A DNA stretch of 64,000 nucleotides from Sclerurus mexicanus (GCA_013396755.1 VWZF01002957.1:2765939-2829938); one strand, 5' to 3'. Counted from the first letter of the stretch, positions 12,524-25,068 are shown. Made by a program: numbers and translations. Notes: generated from the sequence alone by a model not told the origin.

Positions 12524-12641
12524 TGTTCTGGAGAGTTGATATCTTCTATGGGATCTTTGCTTGTTCTGGAAGGGTCTGATGAGCCCCACTGTGCTGGTGG
12601 ATTTTGATCAAGATGATTTTTCAAAATGGCTTTCTCACCAT
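12524..12641 (-). CDS. GABBR2: GABBR2 penultimate exon, cytoplasmic tail
   Basis: A 118-nt exon of 2 nt, 38 codons and 2 nt, in phase with both neighbours. It completes an aspartate codon from the upstream exon, then reads GEKAILKNHLDQNPPAQWGS and continues to KDPIEDINSPE plus the first two bases of a histidine. It matches human residues 848-887. The acceptor is ccatccag and the donor is GTAAGT. The middle (PPAQWGSSDPSRTS) differs from the mammalian segment as I recall it (PQLQWNTTEPSRTC), while both ends are conserved. This is cytosolic linker between the coiled coil and the terminal PKA motif. Confidence 0.96.
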
Positions 12642-13725
12642 CTGGATGGACAACACATTCAATTTTACTTTTCTGTGACCAAGTGACCATTTAAAAATTG
12701 TTCAATTTTAAAATTTCACAGATATCCATAATGCCATGAAGTAAACACATTCTACCTATATTCCAATATAGTCTCAGGTGTTTCTGTGAGAGTTTGGTAC
12801 TTTTATGTTTTGGATTATGTGTTCCTCCATAGGAACTACCATGAAGGAACAGAAAAGTTAGGAAACTTCTTTTCTCCTTCCATTGCTTTCCCCTCCCTTT
12901 ATAAAAGTGCTGCAAACCAAACCTTTCGGCCCACCTCTATGTAGCTGTATAATGCTCTCTTATCTAGTGCTAGGCTATGGGGAAAATTAACTGTACTGTT
13001 CTTGCACTCAGAAATTGTAACCTTTTTATAAGAAAAACCCTTCTTTGTTAAGTCCTAGGAAACTGAGATCCTAGGAAAACTAGGAAAACTATGACATCAT
13101 TGAAGTATAAAACCTACATACTCATATGACCACATAGGCAACTAGGTGCTGTCATTTACCTATCTGCCACTGCTACCATTTAGCATGGCAATACGATTCA
13201 TGTCAGTTGCACTGGTCCATAGGCTGTCTGCAGGAAGGATGGCTAATGATATCATTAAGCTTTCTCCTGCCGTTCTCTTTTCTGCAGAGTGATAACAAAG
13301 AAGATCACAATTTCCCCCTGTACCTTGCTTCTCTTGATTCCCCTGGGTGTCCTGTGAGTCCCTGGCTAGCTGTGCTGAAGCCCATGGCATCATTACCCCT
13401 GCGAAACATGGGTGAACACAGCCATTTTAAGAAGGCTGTCTTTTCCAGGGATCCTTTCTGTTCCTGCCTGCTTTTCCAAAGTCTCCTTCTGTGTTAAGCC
13501 AAGTAAAATCACATGGAAAGCATCTGAATAATGAGGACAGTTCACAGTTTTCATAAATAATTACAGAGCAGTTCCAAATCCATCACCAGCAGTTGTTTGC
13601 CACACAAACAGAGAAACAGTGATTGCTGCAGGCACTGAGGCAGCAAGGACTTGAAGGTAAATTCTCGAAGAGGATACTGGAGGATTTGAACATAAAAATG
13701 GGTATGGGTATGAGGGGGAAAAGCA

Positions 13726-13770
13726 GGAAAATAGAAGAGAAAAGGAAAATAGAAGAGAAAAGGAAAATAG
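13726..13770. repeat. 18-bp tandem repeat, 2.5 copies
   Basis: The purine-rich unit ggaaaatagaagagaaaa occurs twice exactly (13726-13743 and 13744-13761), followed by half a copy. The perfect identity suggests recent slippage. Because 18 is a multiple of three, several overlapping minus-strand frames stay open across it, which explains the spurious ORFs there. Confidence 0.92.
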
Positions 13771-14837
13771 CATGAAAAAGCCAGTGCATTTTGAAGGCTT
13801 AAGCTGCTTTTCTGTTCCACTTATGCTCAGAAGCCCCATCTAATGCTCAGCTCCCAGTATGCTAGGAACATATGTGTTCTCAACAGGTACTGGTGGGACA
13901 AAACCAGCAGCAGAAACATAAAGTGAGGAAAGGAGCTGGAAGCACAAACAGAAGTGTTTTGAGGTCAAACTCCAACGTGTATAATTGCCTGCCCAGCAAG
14001 GTCATCCCTGGCATTATTTGACAGCATTTCCTTTCTGCTGTGAAAAACCTAACAAGCAACATGGGAAGAAGAGTGCAGGTGAGGATGCAACAATGTGCAG
14101 ACATGAGGATCACTTCAGCTCAGTAAGAGGACAAGAGATTTTTCACTTAGGTTGCACTGAAGAGAAGGGTCTTGGTGAGAAGGGACGTGACCAGAACACA
14201 TGAAGCTGCTTTGGGTGGGGCAAGAAAACATCAGTAAAAGAAAGCTAAGGAGTTCCACTGTGGCAAGAAGACTGTTTAAAAGGAAGCAATGGCAGGATTT
14301 GGTGATGGTTTAGATGTGAAGGGAGGACAGCAAAGAGTCAAATCTGACAGTGGTTAAGATGAGCAATGAGGTCTATTATCTCAGGGCAGCCTGAAGTTTG
14401 CTGGTGTGGCATTTACTGTCACAAGAATTCAGTTTTTATTTTCTATGTATCACATTTCTTTGTATATCAAGTTTGACATTTGCATAAAAGCCATGTGATG
14501 TCTATAAACAGACATGTGAAAAAGAACACTTTTCACTTCTCTGATTAAAACCAATGTTCAGTCCTGAGCTGATCTAAGCTGACAATGAAAACTGCTGACC
14601 AAAGTAAAAATCTGAGTAACCCTTGTAATTAGGGATGGAAAAGCCCTATGATTTAACTGTTTTAGGGTTCCAACTCTTTTGGCCCAGATAAGCAATTTAA
14701 CATTTCACAAAGCTACTAAAGATATAATTCTTCATCAAATGATTGGAATATGCAAATGCTGCTGTTTGGGAGTATGCGATTTAAAATATTAATCTGTGTT
14801 GTGTGCCACTAAAGGAGTTTCATGTACTTTCAGATGT

Positions 14838-14858
14838 GCTGTGAGAGAGAGAGAGAGA
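14838..14858. repeat. (GA)n microsatellite
   Basis: A short run of GA dinucleotides that ends in a purine-rich stretch. Confidence 0.8.
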
Positions 14859-17800
14859 AGGAGGTGGTCCCTGTCAAAAAGGTGGGGGATTTAGTTTAGA
14901 GTAGAGCACAAATCATATATTCTCTGCCTACTCACCTCTCAACACCAACTGCCCCAGATATCACCATGTGTTATTCTTAATAGACCCTTTTCTACCACCC
15001 TTGGAGATGACTCTCCCTTAATACACTGAAAAAAATTGTCTCTAGAAGATGCAAGTTTTAATGTATAAAATACAGACTTTCACATAAAACTGATATTTTT
15101 CCTTTGCTTCTTTCAAAATAAAAAAGAAACAAACAAGCAAAACAAAACTCCAAAAAAACCCCACCAAAACCAGCGGTAATTCTTATTTGTTAAGCTTTTT
15201 GGGAGAGAAGTTGTTAGATTTTTATTTTGCAGCTATGGAAACTAGAATATCTTCATTTTTCATTTACCTTTCATTTAAATAATGAAGAGCAAGATTCTCA
15301 CTTAGTCATATGCTTCTAGGAGCTGGAGCTTAAAGAAAAAACACTATTACCATATGCACTTAAAAAACTTAAGGATGGAGAAAATTAGTTTTATGTATGT
15401 GAACAATCGAAAGAAAAGAAATTAAGGATAGTGGTAAACATTTGAGTTCCCAGTTTCCTCTGAAAAGTGCAGCAGTGCTTTTGGTACTTTCCCATCTTCT
15501 CCTCCTCTGTCCATTAATTAGGCCACTTGGAAAATGTCCTTCATTCCCAGGGTACTGTCTGCCACTGCAGATACTACTGAGAAAGTTGCACTGGGATGAC
15601 CTAGCTACCTTCTAAATTGAATTTACATTACCCAGAAGCACTTTCTAAATAATTTTCACTTTCCGGTTCAAACCAGAACTCAGCAGTCTGGCTAAGTGAT
15701 GCTTGAACACTTTCCATTCAGAAAACTGTGGGGGAAAAAAAGACAGATCTCAAGGGCCTCGCACAGCACTCACTGATGGGTTCATTAGAAAACAAAGCTT
15801 GCTGCCACTTGTTGGTGAGAGCCAGAAGGCTTTAGCTCAGGACCTTTGAGCACCTGTAGCAAAGAAACAGCTTCCAATTACAAAGCTCTGAGCTGCAAGA
15901 GCACACCCGATGCAGGTTGCTGAGGGGCTCAGCAGAGAGGCCACTGCTCCCAGCTGCTGCCTCTCCCTCTGCCAGGGGTGACGATCGCTTCAGACATATA
16001 ATGGCTCTGCAACCTGGCGCTGCCAAAATTACCTGGGCAGGCTAAAATGCACCACGCATTTTAATGACTCCTGTTCGGCTTCGGCCAGAAAGCACCAGAT
16101 GACTGATGCTGTTTCAATTTCTTCCAAGAGTTTAGAAACCATATTTCTTTAAGTAGAAGCTTGTTTTGTTGATGTTTGTAGACTACAGCTTTATTGAACA
16201 TGTTCATCATTATGCTTTAGTGGCAATATTCCTCTGATGGCTTACAACTGGATGGCAGAACTGCTCTTCACCCAACATCAATTCCACTGTTGTTTTCTCT
16301 TTGCTAGAGAGCATGTTTTATGGCCCACAAAGAAACAAGTGTGGTTTAATAATGACTTATAAGAGCTGACAGAGATAACTTTGCTGATTTACTAAAGAGC
16401 TCTGGAAACTTTAAAGCTTAGAGGTAGATTTTTAAAATCTGCCATAATTTTTCCCAGTTCTACTGTTTGGATTGTGAAACATGATGAGCCAGTCTCTGCT
16501 TTTCATGTGAATAGGGTATAAAGAAAGTAAAATGAAAGGAAAAATTAAAATGATCACATTGTCTGCTGGGTAATCAGAAAAAGTTCTGAAGTAAGCACAC
16601 TGCAATGCCAGTCTAAATCAAGATTTCTGATAGTTCTGTTATGAGAGGAAGATTTTTTGAAAAGCTAGCAAGATTCTGCTCTGATTTATACTACTTTAAA
16701 TCAGAAGAAACCTCCTTTACTACAGATTACTTTCTGTGCAAGAAAGAGCAGGCACTGAACCTCTGACAGTATGGTCTCCCTGTTGAAATAGAAACAAGCT
16801 CCTATTTCAGGATTGAATCCTTTGCCTAGGCTTCATAGAAACTAGTATAGATATCTCTATATACAAGGGATATAAGGAACTATATCCTTTCTTTAAAACA
16901 GCATTCTTTTAAAGGAATTATTTTTGAAAGCCTTTACCTTTGAATTTATTTTTCAGTCTCAAGCTTAATGCTTGAATCACACGAACTTCACAGAAGTAAT
17001 ATTTCCCCCTTCTATCACAGATGAACTCTGTTTTCCTTCACATCTGAGAACAACATGCCTTTGAAATCTGTTTTCCTTTGAGCTGCTTTTACATGGGGAA
17101 AAACTAACACTAGGAAACATCGGAGTGGGGTGACAAGTGACAGTATGTAGGCATATCTGACATGTAAATGAATGCTCCCAGTCCATTTACAGCAACGAGT
17201 AAAGACTGCTTTCTGGCTCAAAACAGACAAGGCTTTCTGAGCAAGGAAGGGTGCCTGCAGAGAGAGAACTTGCAGAAAAAGTTTGTTCATAAGTGGAGAC
17301 TATGGCAAGGCTGTCTCTTTCTTCTTCTGTACTTCCTATAGGAGGGCTGTCATTCATTAATTTCCCTAATAGGCTATCTGAATTGTACTGGCCAAGGTAG
17401 TAATAGTTGGATGGAGATTCTTCTGCAGGAGAGATTCTTCTGAGCTTCACTTTATATGAAACTCTTGCAATCTATGAATTATTTCATGTGTAAATAATTT
17501 CATGTATTAAAATGTCAAATAGAAGTCAAGTAGAATAAGACAGTAAGATCCAAAGTGTAGCAAAATTATCCAGCCCTTTCCCTCCTGCACCCCCAACACA
17601 TAGTAACTTCCCCCGTGTAGTTTTCTTTCCAGTAGGTTTTATCTCTGCAGGAACTTGCATAGCAGAAATAACTTCTGCCTTCATGAAGTCTCTCCTGTTT
17701 CTGGCATACTAGCGTGCAAGGAGCTCTTTTGGGAAGCTCTGGTTTGTGTCCATGACAGGGTATTTCTTCCCTGGAACTGTGTGGCACAACCTTCCTCTTT

Positions 17801-20764
17801 ACACAGCATCACAGTTACATGCACTTGTCCTCCTTTGTTTTCCAAATATCAGGCTAAAAAGCACAGCTGTGCCTTCAAGCTGGACTTTTCTTACTGAATG
17901 GCACAGTCAGTTACAGGGGTGGCCTGAGCCAAGCATTGGTCTCCCCCCACAGCCCATCCCTGCTCCAAACCGAGGCTCTAATGTGGCTCTACTGCTCCAG
18001 TAAGGCCACCAGATCCCACAAATGCCAGGGGAGAAGTTAATGTGCTGTGCACAGAACTGAGATCACTAGCAGACACAGTGACTCAAAGTCATCCAAGGAA
18101 TGTATGGAATGAAGAGAAGGGAATGCCCTTTTAAATTCAACTGGGGAAGCCATTTGAAATCCCAGAGCCACAGTCCATGGAGCTTGTAGAGAACTGCCTA
18201 ACCACACAAAGTTATCTAGCAGCGCAGCTAAAAGCCTGCATTAAAAGAAAGCAATCAAACCATAAACCACAAATCACATTTTCCTAATTGCTTTTCTTAC
18301 ATAGCCAATTGCTGTAGATGTCTCAGAGACATTATGCATTTGTGAACATGAGTGTCTCAGATAATATCTCCCTTTAAATGAGAGGTACTAAAATGGGCTG
18401 TAAAGGAGGAGTCCCCATGCCAGCAAAGAGCTCCTGGGCTACACCGGGAGCAGTTGCTGTTAATAGCTAACCAGGAATCCCAAAGTTATGAAATACTGCC
18501 TGAGGTCAGGCAGACATAGGACTGCACAGCTGTCTACCTATTTTGGCTAAAGCATTTTAACGTTTGTATCCTAAATCCATATTTGATGTAAATGAGGGTG
18601 GTGGGGAAGAAAGAGAAGAGTCAAATAACCTAATTTGGCACTTGGCTACAGGAGTTCGGAATTTTAACTCTGCACAATTTTTACAGATCAGAAGCCTAAT
18701 GAAGTGTACTATGACATTAAAATTTGATTAGGGCTTGTTTGAGATGCATTGCCTAAGTCCCATGTTATGATCTGTACTGTTAAGAACAATGTCCTGAGTT
18801 TGTGTAAGCAATAGCAATGGGTTACACTACATGGTATCCTCTATGTGAACTCCTCCAGAACAGCAAGGTGTTTTATAAAGACAATTGACATAGGATTGAG
18901 GCACAAAGTGAATGTGGCAAATGACCTGCTATGATTTTTAGATCCAAGCCAGTTGCTATTTTGAGCACCTCTCTTCACTGAGCTCACATTTTTCACAAGG
19001 TCAAGGTAGGCACAAACCTCATCATCACCTTAAAAACAATATTGGACTGGATTTGCCAGTTGCATGGTGGGGATGGGAGACATGGTCACTTCTAGGTCAT
19101 GCTAATAGTTTATTTGCAATTCTGTAGCTTCACTCAAGTACCATCAGGGATGCATAATTTCACGGTTCTGTACTTCCTTTTACAGAAAGTTACATGAAAT
19201 ACATAGCTACAGAAAGCACAGTTGTGTCATTCAGAGTTAGCTTTCCTGTAGCTGTAAGGGCCAGAATTTTTTTAAGTACCATTTAAGTGGTGTCTGTTTG
19301 AATCTGTACAGAAGCAGCAGTGACTCAGCAGCATGAATTCTCCAAAGCCTTGTTATTTTGATTGGAATGGCAAATTTAAATTAGGCACATAGGTTGACTA
19401 TTGGGAATGGATGCGTTGAGAGATAAGAGAGGAGATGCAGCTAAGGAACAGGGAAATGTGGAAAGCGGGAAAACAAGAGGCAGAAGAAATGGAAATGGAG
19501 GGACCGAAAAAGGCTAGTAAGGCTTGTTGATCATGGTGGCTCAGAGCCTGGAAGTATGAATATTTGATATCACTTGAGTAAGGATCAGGATACACCATAA
19601 CATGCATGCTGCTTGGAGTATTTGCCACCAGGTGTGGGACCAAGCTTCAAACACCTGCTGCAAATTGGGATCCTGGTCTTCCTCATTCCCAGGTGAATGG
19701 ATGCTCTAATCTTGCAATATAAAGATGATGAAGGGAAAACATCTTTCTCCCCCTGGTTTTCTGAGGGGGAGCTTTATATGGTAGGTCCATTGAGCAAATT
19801 GTCTGGCAACTTCAGCATGCAGGAGAATATCTACCCTACAAATCGCAGTACAACATAGTTTTAAGCTATTCTGGACATTAAGGCTCTGTACCTGCAGGTG
19901 ATTTTAAATATGCACCCCACAGCAGAAATGTAAAAGTCAGGGAACTGTACTGTGGGAAAATTACAAACACAGACAATTTTGGATTGTGCTGCTTAAAGCA
20001 GCAGTTAGGCATCAATGTCTTTTGTAGATATAGCCACAAGTAAATGCAGAAAGGTTATATTTTATCCTTGATTTCTTTGCCAGCATCCTATTGCTAATGG
20101 AGTGTATCCTGCTGTGGGAAGCATCCCATCCTAAATTTATACCCAGAGTATCTCTTGAGAATAATTTTTTGTTTCTCAAACCCAAACTCAGATGGGCATT
20201 TGGCACAATGCAATGTATCTTTTCTACTTGAAATATTATTCATGATTTATCATTTTTCCTGAAGCATCTGACATGAGAGGAACATTCTATGTGTTCCTTT
20301 CAAACACTTGGTAAAACTGCCTCATCCCACTCACTGATGTTAGTTCTTGCTCCTGATCTCAGCCCAATAATCACACGCCTCCAGCAGCTATTTACGTTTT
20401 CCTTTTCCTCCTTTCCCCCCTTCTGTTTTTTATTTTTAAAAAGGACACTGGGAACTCTTCCTTTTTTTTCTTTTTGCCACAAGTTACATAACCCAGTGCA
20501 TACCCAGGCTAAAACAAAAGGTGCAAGAAAAAGTAACCTTATCCAGCCAAAATTTCAATATACTTCAAAAGCATATGTGAACTGTTGATGTTATTCTAAA
20601 ATTATTCAACAACTAAATTTACAGGAGTAGCTTCTGTTCCACTTAACCAAGCTTATGGTGTCACATGAATCGGAAACCTGAGTCTTGTAGTGTAACAAAC
20701 ATGCAAATCTACAACTTCCCAACACAGGGCAAGTAGGTTTTCACATACTACAGTAATATTCAGC

Positions 20765-20865
20765 TGTACAAAGTTATTTGCCAGAAGCCACAAAGTAGAT
20801 CCATTCTAGAGTCAGAATTGGAAGGTGGGTGTCCTGGCTTCCACTTTTATTGCACTACGCACCAG
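20765..20865 (-). mobile_element. Probable MIR-family SINE relic
   Basis: Read on the plus strand the segment runs 'aagttatttgccagaagccacaaag', then an AGAGTCAGAATTGGAAG-like part, then 'gtcctggcttcca'. This order and spacing match the reverse complement of the MIR core ('aagtgacttgcccaaggtcacacag', then 'agagctgggaat', then 'gtcctggctccca'). MIR elements are very old, so heavy divergence is expected. The call rests on alignment by eye. Confidence 0.5.
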
Positions 20866-21507
20866 ATCTTATCGCTTTCCAAAAGCGAAATGGTTTTAAG
20901 GGCAGCAATTCTCTCATGTATTTCTTCAGGGAGCAATGCAAGAGACACAGTAGAAACAACTTAGGAATATTACAGTTGTCATGAAATCCTTTTTATCAGT
21001 TCCTAGGGAAGAATTTTCATACATGAGTGCCTTCAATTCTGCATTTAGAGTCCAAATCGGCACTGAAATATTTACATGCTTCTCTTTTATGTGCTTGGTA
21101 GCAGTGTCCAAAAGCAGGATTTGAGCATCCTAGTCAGGCAAGCACATATTAAACTAGGCTTCCTACTGCTGAAAGCTTAACTCTCACAAGAACTGAAACA
21201 TTCTGTGACTTTCTTCCCTTCATGCAGCATGGAAAACTTGACTTCTGAACACAAGTGCACTTTTATAAGTTTCCCACTTTACCATGTGTATTACAGTAGG
21301 TCACATACATACAGAAATAACAACTCAGTGGGTACGAGAGCTTATTATGTAAATCTGGATACTCTCTGTAACGCAACCAAAATATTTACTAAACTTACTA
21401 AATATTTAAGATCTTACTAAGGTCTGAGTGCTCTGGAACCAATCCAGTTAGATTACTATCCAAAGTTTTGGTGGATTAAGCTATTAATGGACTTTACTAA
21501 ATCTCAC

Positions 21508-21637
21508 CTTTGCTGTCTGTAAAGTTCCGTATACTAAGAATGTCATTAAGATCCTGATAGTGGTTCTGCTTAATGTATGTTGTTTTCTCAGGAGTGTCCT
21601 GAAGTTGCATTGTGACCTCTTCCAAGTCTTTGTCCAG
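21508..21637 (-). CDS. GABBR2: GABBR2 exon, second half of coiled coil
   Basis: A 130-nt exon of 43 codons plus 1 nt. It reads LDKDLEEVTMQLQDTPEKTT, then YIKQNHYQDLNDILSIRNFTDSK, then the first base of an aspartate codon. It corresponds to human residues 805-848. The acceptor is gttttgcag and the donor is GTGAGA. The first 12 or so residues finish the leucine-zipper-like coiled coil that pairs with GABBR1 and masks the GABBR1 ER-retention signal. The stretch after the coil (SIRNFTDSKD) differs from the mammalian NLGNFTESTD. Confidence 0.97.
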
Positions 21638-23624
21638 CTGCAAAACAAAGAGAGTACAAATGCCTAAAAATTCAAGAGTCATTCCTTCAGGTATCTGCAC
21701 TAACTGCATAGCTTTCTATAATTAGACTAGAAGGCAGGTGGTAATGCAACTACTACACTGTGCCAAATACAGTCTTCTTGTAGCACTACTACACTGCCTC
21801 TAAAAATCATGCTACAAACTGTGTTCAATTGTGATACTGCACACAGGACATATGAGAGGAATAAACCTTAATAGTAGACAGTTTTAAGCTATTCAGATGT
21901 ACTGATGAATGAGAGAGATATGGGTGTTAGAAAGCCCAGTCTGAAAACTCTTTATTAGTTATATGTAAAACTGTGGCATACATAGCTATAACCACTTTGT
22001 CCAGCAAATCATCAAACATACAGGAGAATATAAGTGAGCTATGGCACGTCCAGCCATGTGAGCGACTGGCAGGCAACATGTTTTTGGCAGTTCTACCGAC
22101 TGGCAATTGACCAGGAATGCTTTGTTTTTAGCACTGAGCAGAGCACAGGGTGTTCTCCCCAGAGGCTAACTTGCATTCAATTGTCTACAGCCCCAGTAGG
22201 AGCTACAAGCTTCCTAACAATCTGGGGTGCTCTTTGTGGGCAGTTGTGCACGATGCTGTGTCCAGTACCACCTTAACTGAATTTCAGAAGTGCTGAATTT
22301 AGCTTTACATTGTCTCCTCATAGAACTGGGACATAGCAACTCAAGCTAGATAGGCTAGAGATGTAGCTGCTAGCCATGGTAGGGCATGTTCCAAATCCCC
22401 TTGACAATGAAACCCTGTTTTGGACTTACTGGTTCTCTGCATTTGATGCATCTAAGCAAAGTCCAAATGTGATCAGCAGGGCGTGCTCTCATGTGGCTCA
22501 TTTGCCCTGACCAGCCTTACCTGTGCTAACCATCATGAGCCTTGCAAAGCACAGGCTGAGATCTTGTGAGTTAGGAGGCTTAGGAGAAAAAGCTGCAGCA
22601 GGGTAAAGAAACAGAAATAGCTAGCAGGCAGCTAGGACTTCATTAAAAATTTCAAGGCTCTCACATGAAAGGGACCTGGCAAAGCTGAACTAAATTTCTT
22701 TAAGGCAGAGATAACTTTTGCTTTGGGAGTCTTTGGTAGTCTGGGTAAAGACCTTTTAGGTACCTAGGCAATTGTTGTTACTTAAGGTCTGGACAAAGAA
22801 GTAACTGTTGCGATAAAATACCTTTTCTTCAAGGTATAAGAGTACTTCACAGACTGTGGAAGAACAGGTTAATTTCTGTAAGATATACATCAGTTATGGT
22901 TATCTTGTCTCACAAATTGGGCAACCTGCAAGACTGATTTGTCATTGTTTCAGGTCTCCTGAGCAAGGATGGATGTAATTATAAATGTACATCTTATAGC
23001 TCTAATGGAATTCATGTCCTCCGTGTACTCAGCCATTTCCTCAGTAGGTACTGAAGAAACTTCATGGCCTTTGTGCCAAAAGGGTCAGCTTACGTGATCA
23101 TAAAGGTCTTTTCTACCTTAAGAGAATATGTAATTCTGTTTCATAGAAGATGTAAAAATCTGTCTAGCAAGTTTTTGAGTGAACTCTCAGAGAGGTTGAG
23201 AAATAACAGCAACAGCTGTCTCTGAACTCAACCGTAAACAGGAACAAAGACAGCCCTTAAGTGCCCCTGGGGCTGCAGGTCTCTGTTACGCTTGCATCTA
23301 AAGGTTACACTTCTAGAGCTACTGCTCAGTGGTGCTCAGCATGCCCATGTGAAACAGCAGGGTAATTGGCCTGTTATAAATAAATAGGGGAAGTTTCATC
23401 TTATTTTGCCAAGATATGTTTTCATTTTGTCACACCTGCTAAGTATTTGCTGTACTAATTAGCTATTCATATAAATCATCCCTTTCCAAGTATTTCAGTA
23501 TTTTTCTATGGGTGAAGCTATTTTTTTCTCTCTCTAAAAAGCAGTCAGCATTTAAGCAGAACGGCAACAAAAAAAAACATAATAAAAAATAAAGTGCCTA
23601 GGCAGTATATACAATAAACAATAC
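21638..23624 (-). other. GABBR2 intron
   Basis: A 2.0-kb intron, the shortest of the set, with a GTATTG donor. It contains one short CR1 relic and no other recognised element. Confidence 0.85.
23093..23146 (+). mobile_element. CR1 LINE 3'-end relic
   Basis: The run 'gtgatcataaaggtcttttctaccttaagagaatatgtaattctg' matches the CR1 3' end 'atgatcttaaaggtcttttccaacc...attctatgattct'. It is short and diverged. Confidence 0.55.
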
Positions 23625-23807
23625 CTCTGTGATTTTCATTCTCAAGCGGTGGTTCTCTGACTGCAATCCTTCTAGTCGAGATGTGCTGGCCTGATTGACG
23701 CTGGTGACTGATGTTGATGTTTTTGAATCTTCTTTCTTTTGATTTTGAGTGAACTGAAACCGTCTGTTCTGTGTGGCTGCATCTGGATTCGTTCGCAGTG
23801 TGATGAG
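23625..23807 (-). CDS. GABBR2: GABBR2 exon, post-TM7 tail and start of coiled coil
   Basis: A 183-nt exon of 61 codons, phase 0 at both ends. It begins LITLRTNPDAATQNRRFQFT and ends SENHRLRMKITE. Every residue agrees with the mammalian sequence as I recall it (human 744-804). It covers the membrane-proximal tail after TM7 and the first part of the coiled coil (from about TSRLEG on). The serine reported as the AMPK target (rat Ser783, human 784) lies in NQASTSR. The acceptor is acctttcag. Because its length is a multiple of three, skipping it would keep frame but remove half of the coiled coil. Confidence 0.98.
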
Positions 23808-24678
23808 CTGAAAGGTTGAGAAGCCTTAAGATATCCTGTTTTATTTTTGTAGCTATTTGTTTTGTATCTTAAAATACTGAAAGACAAACCAAGAGTTCCT
23901 TTCTGACTTTCAAGTACGAAACTCTGGAAAGGGAGCTCTGCTTGCCATAAGCAGTCCTTGAGACGATTTCTGAATAACTTTATAGAATAGATTGAATGAA
24001 AATTATTATGAAAAGCGGAGCATTAAAAATATAGCAAAAGTAATTCAAAATATATTTATCTGGATTTTAATTATATTGAAATATATTGTAATATTCTATC
24101 AAATGCATTTCTCCTTCATTGATATCTTTATACTTTCAAAGGATATATTCCTTCTTCAAGAAAAAAACCATTCACCAAGCCCTTCCCTTTCCAAGCACAG
24201 TTTCATCTGAAATTTCTCCTTTCCTACTGTTAGAAGTAACACTCAAGCAGAGAGAGGCATGAAGCAGGAGTATTTACAGAGAGAACTCATGGGAGATTGC
24301 ACTCTGGAGATAACAGAAACTTAATTAGTTTTTTGCAACCAAAAATAAACCAAATCTGTTCAAACAAATTAAATAAGCCATTAAAAAAAAAGGTTAACCT
24401 TAAACATAATTAATTTAAGCAAATATAAGTAAAATCTAACACTCAGTGACAATGTGAAAATATCACCTCGACATGAGGAGAGAAAGCTACTGCTGTTTGG
24501 CAAGAGGGAGAGAGGTTCTCAGATTACTCTAGAGAATACAAAATTTATGTCACTTGCCAAGCAGTAAACATATACATTTGTATACAGACAAAACAGAAGG
24601 AGCTCCCTGCCCTGAGAGCATAGGCATGGCATCATAAATCCAAAGGTGCGGAGCTGTCTGAAAAGAGAGAAGGGGCAA

Positions 24679-25068
24679 TCATTTTTTTAAGCACAGCTCA
24701 TCCAGATTTTGTGCTCTAGCTGCATTTTGGAATTGGTTCCTCTTAAGAGCATGAAACTGTTCTGCAGCTCCAGTGGCGTGAAGTAAGGCCCTAACTTCTG
24801 GCTGAGAGAGATCTGACCGGGCAGCCACTGAAGCATGTGGTCCCATGTATTTACAGACCAAGTCTGCAGATTGGGCTGAAGCTTGCAGAAAATAAATTCT
24901 CTTTTTCAGGTGGTAAAGTAGATGGAGAAGACTAAGATGCTCTGTGTCTTCTTCACCATAGTCTTTACCAGTAAAACCTGCCTTCAGAAATCCCAGATCC
25001 CTCAAGCAATTGAACATAACAAGTTCAGGCAACCTGACAAGTTGTAACCCTGAGTCCTCAGGGGATGG
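24679..25068 (-). pseudogene. Unrecognised coding-like frame, possible retrocopy fragment
   Basis: A minus-strand frame stays open for about 130 codons in otherwise stop-rich DNA. It begins after a TGA near 25070 and ends at TGA 24679-24681. The predicted peptide has protein-like composition: PELVMFNCLRDLGFLKAGF, then an acidic KDYGEEDTEH segment, then helix-like stretches containing LHLLYHLKKR and RALLHATGAAEQFHALKR. I cannot assign a family. There is no in-frame ATG near its start, and upstream DNA is open in another frame only to further stops. A decayed retrocopy fragment fits; a chance ORF or an exon of an unannotated antisense-nested gene are alternatives. It sits within 200 bp of a CR1 copy. 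Confidence 0.35.

Larger units (their letters stand above)
12642..21507 (-). other. GABBR2 intron
   Basis: An 8.9-kb intron with GTGAGA donor and ccag acceptor. It holds an 18-bp tandem repeat, a GA tract, an A-rich stretch near 15.12-15.17 kb and at least one MIR-like relic. I saw no exon or conserved element in the rest. Confidence 0.85.

Noticed and set aside
18850..18970. Possible further MIR relic ('gattgaggcacaaagtgaat')
   Set aside because: Only about 15 bases resemble the MIR core, which is too little to annotate.
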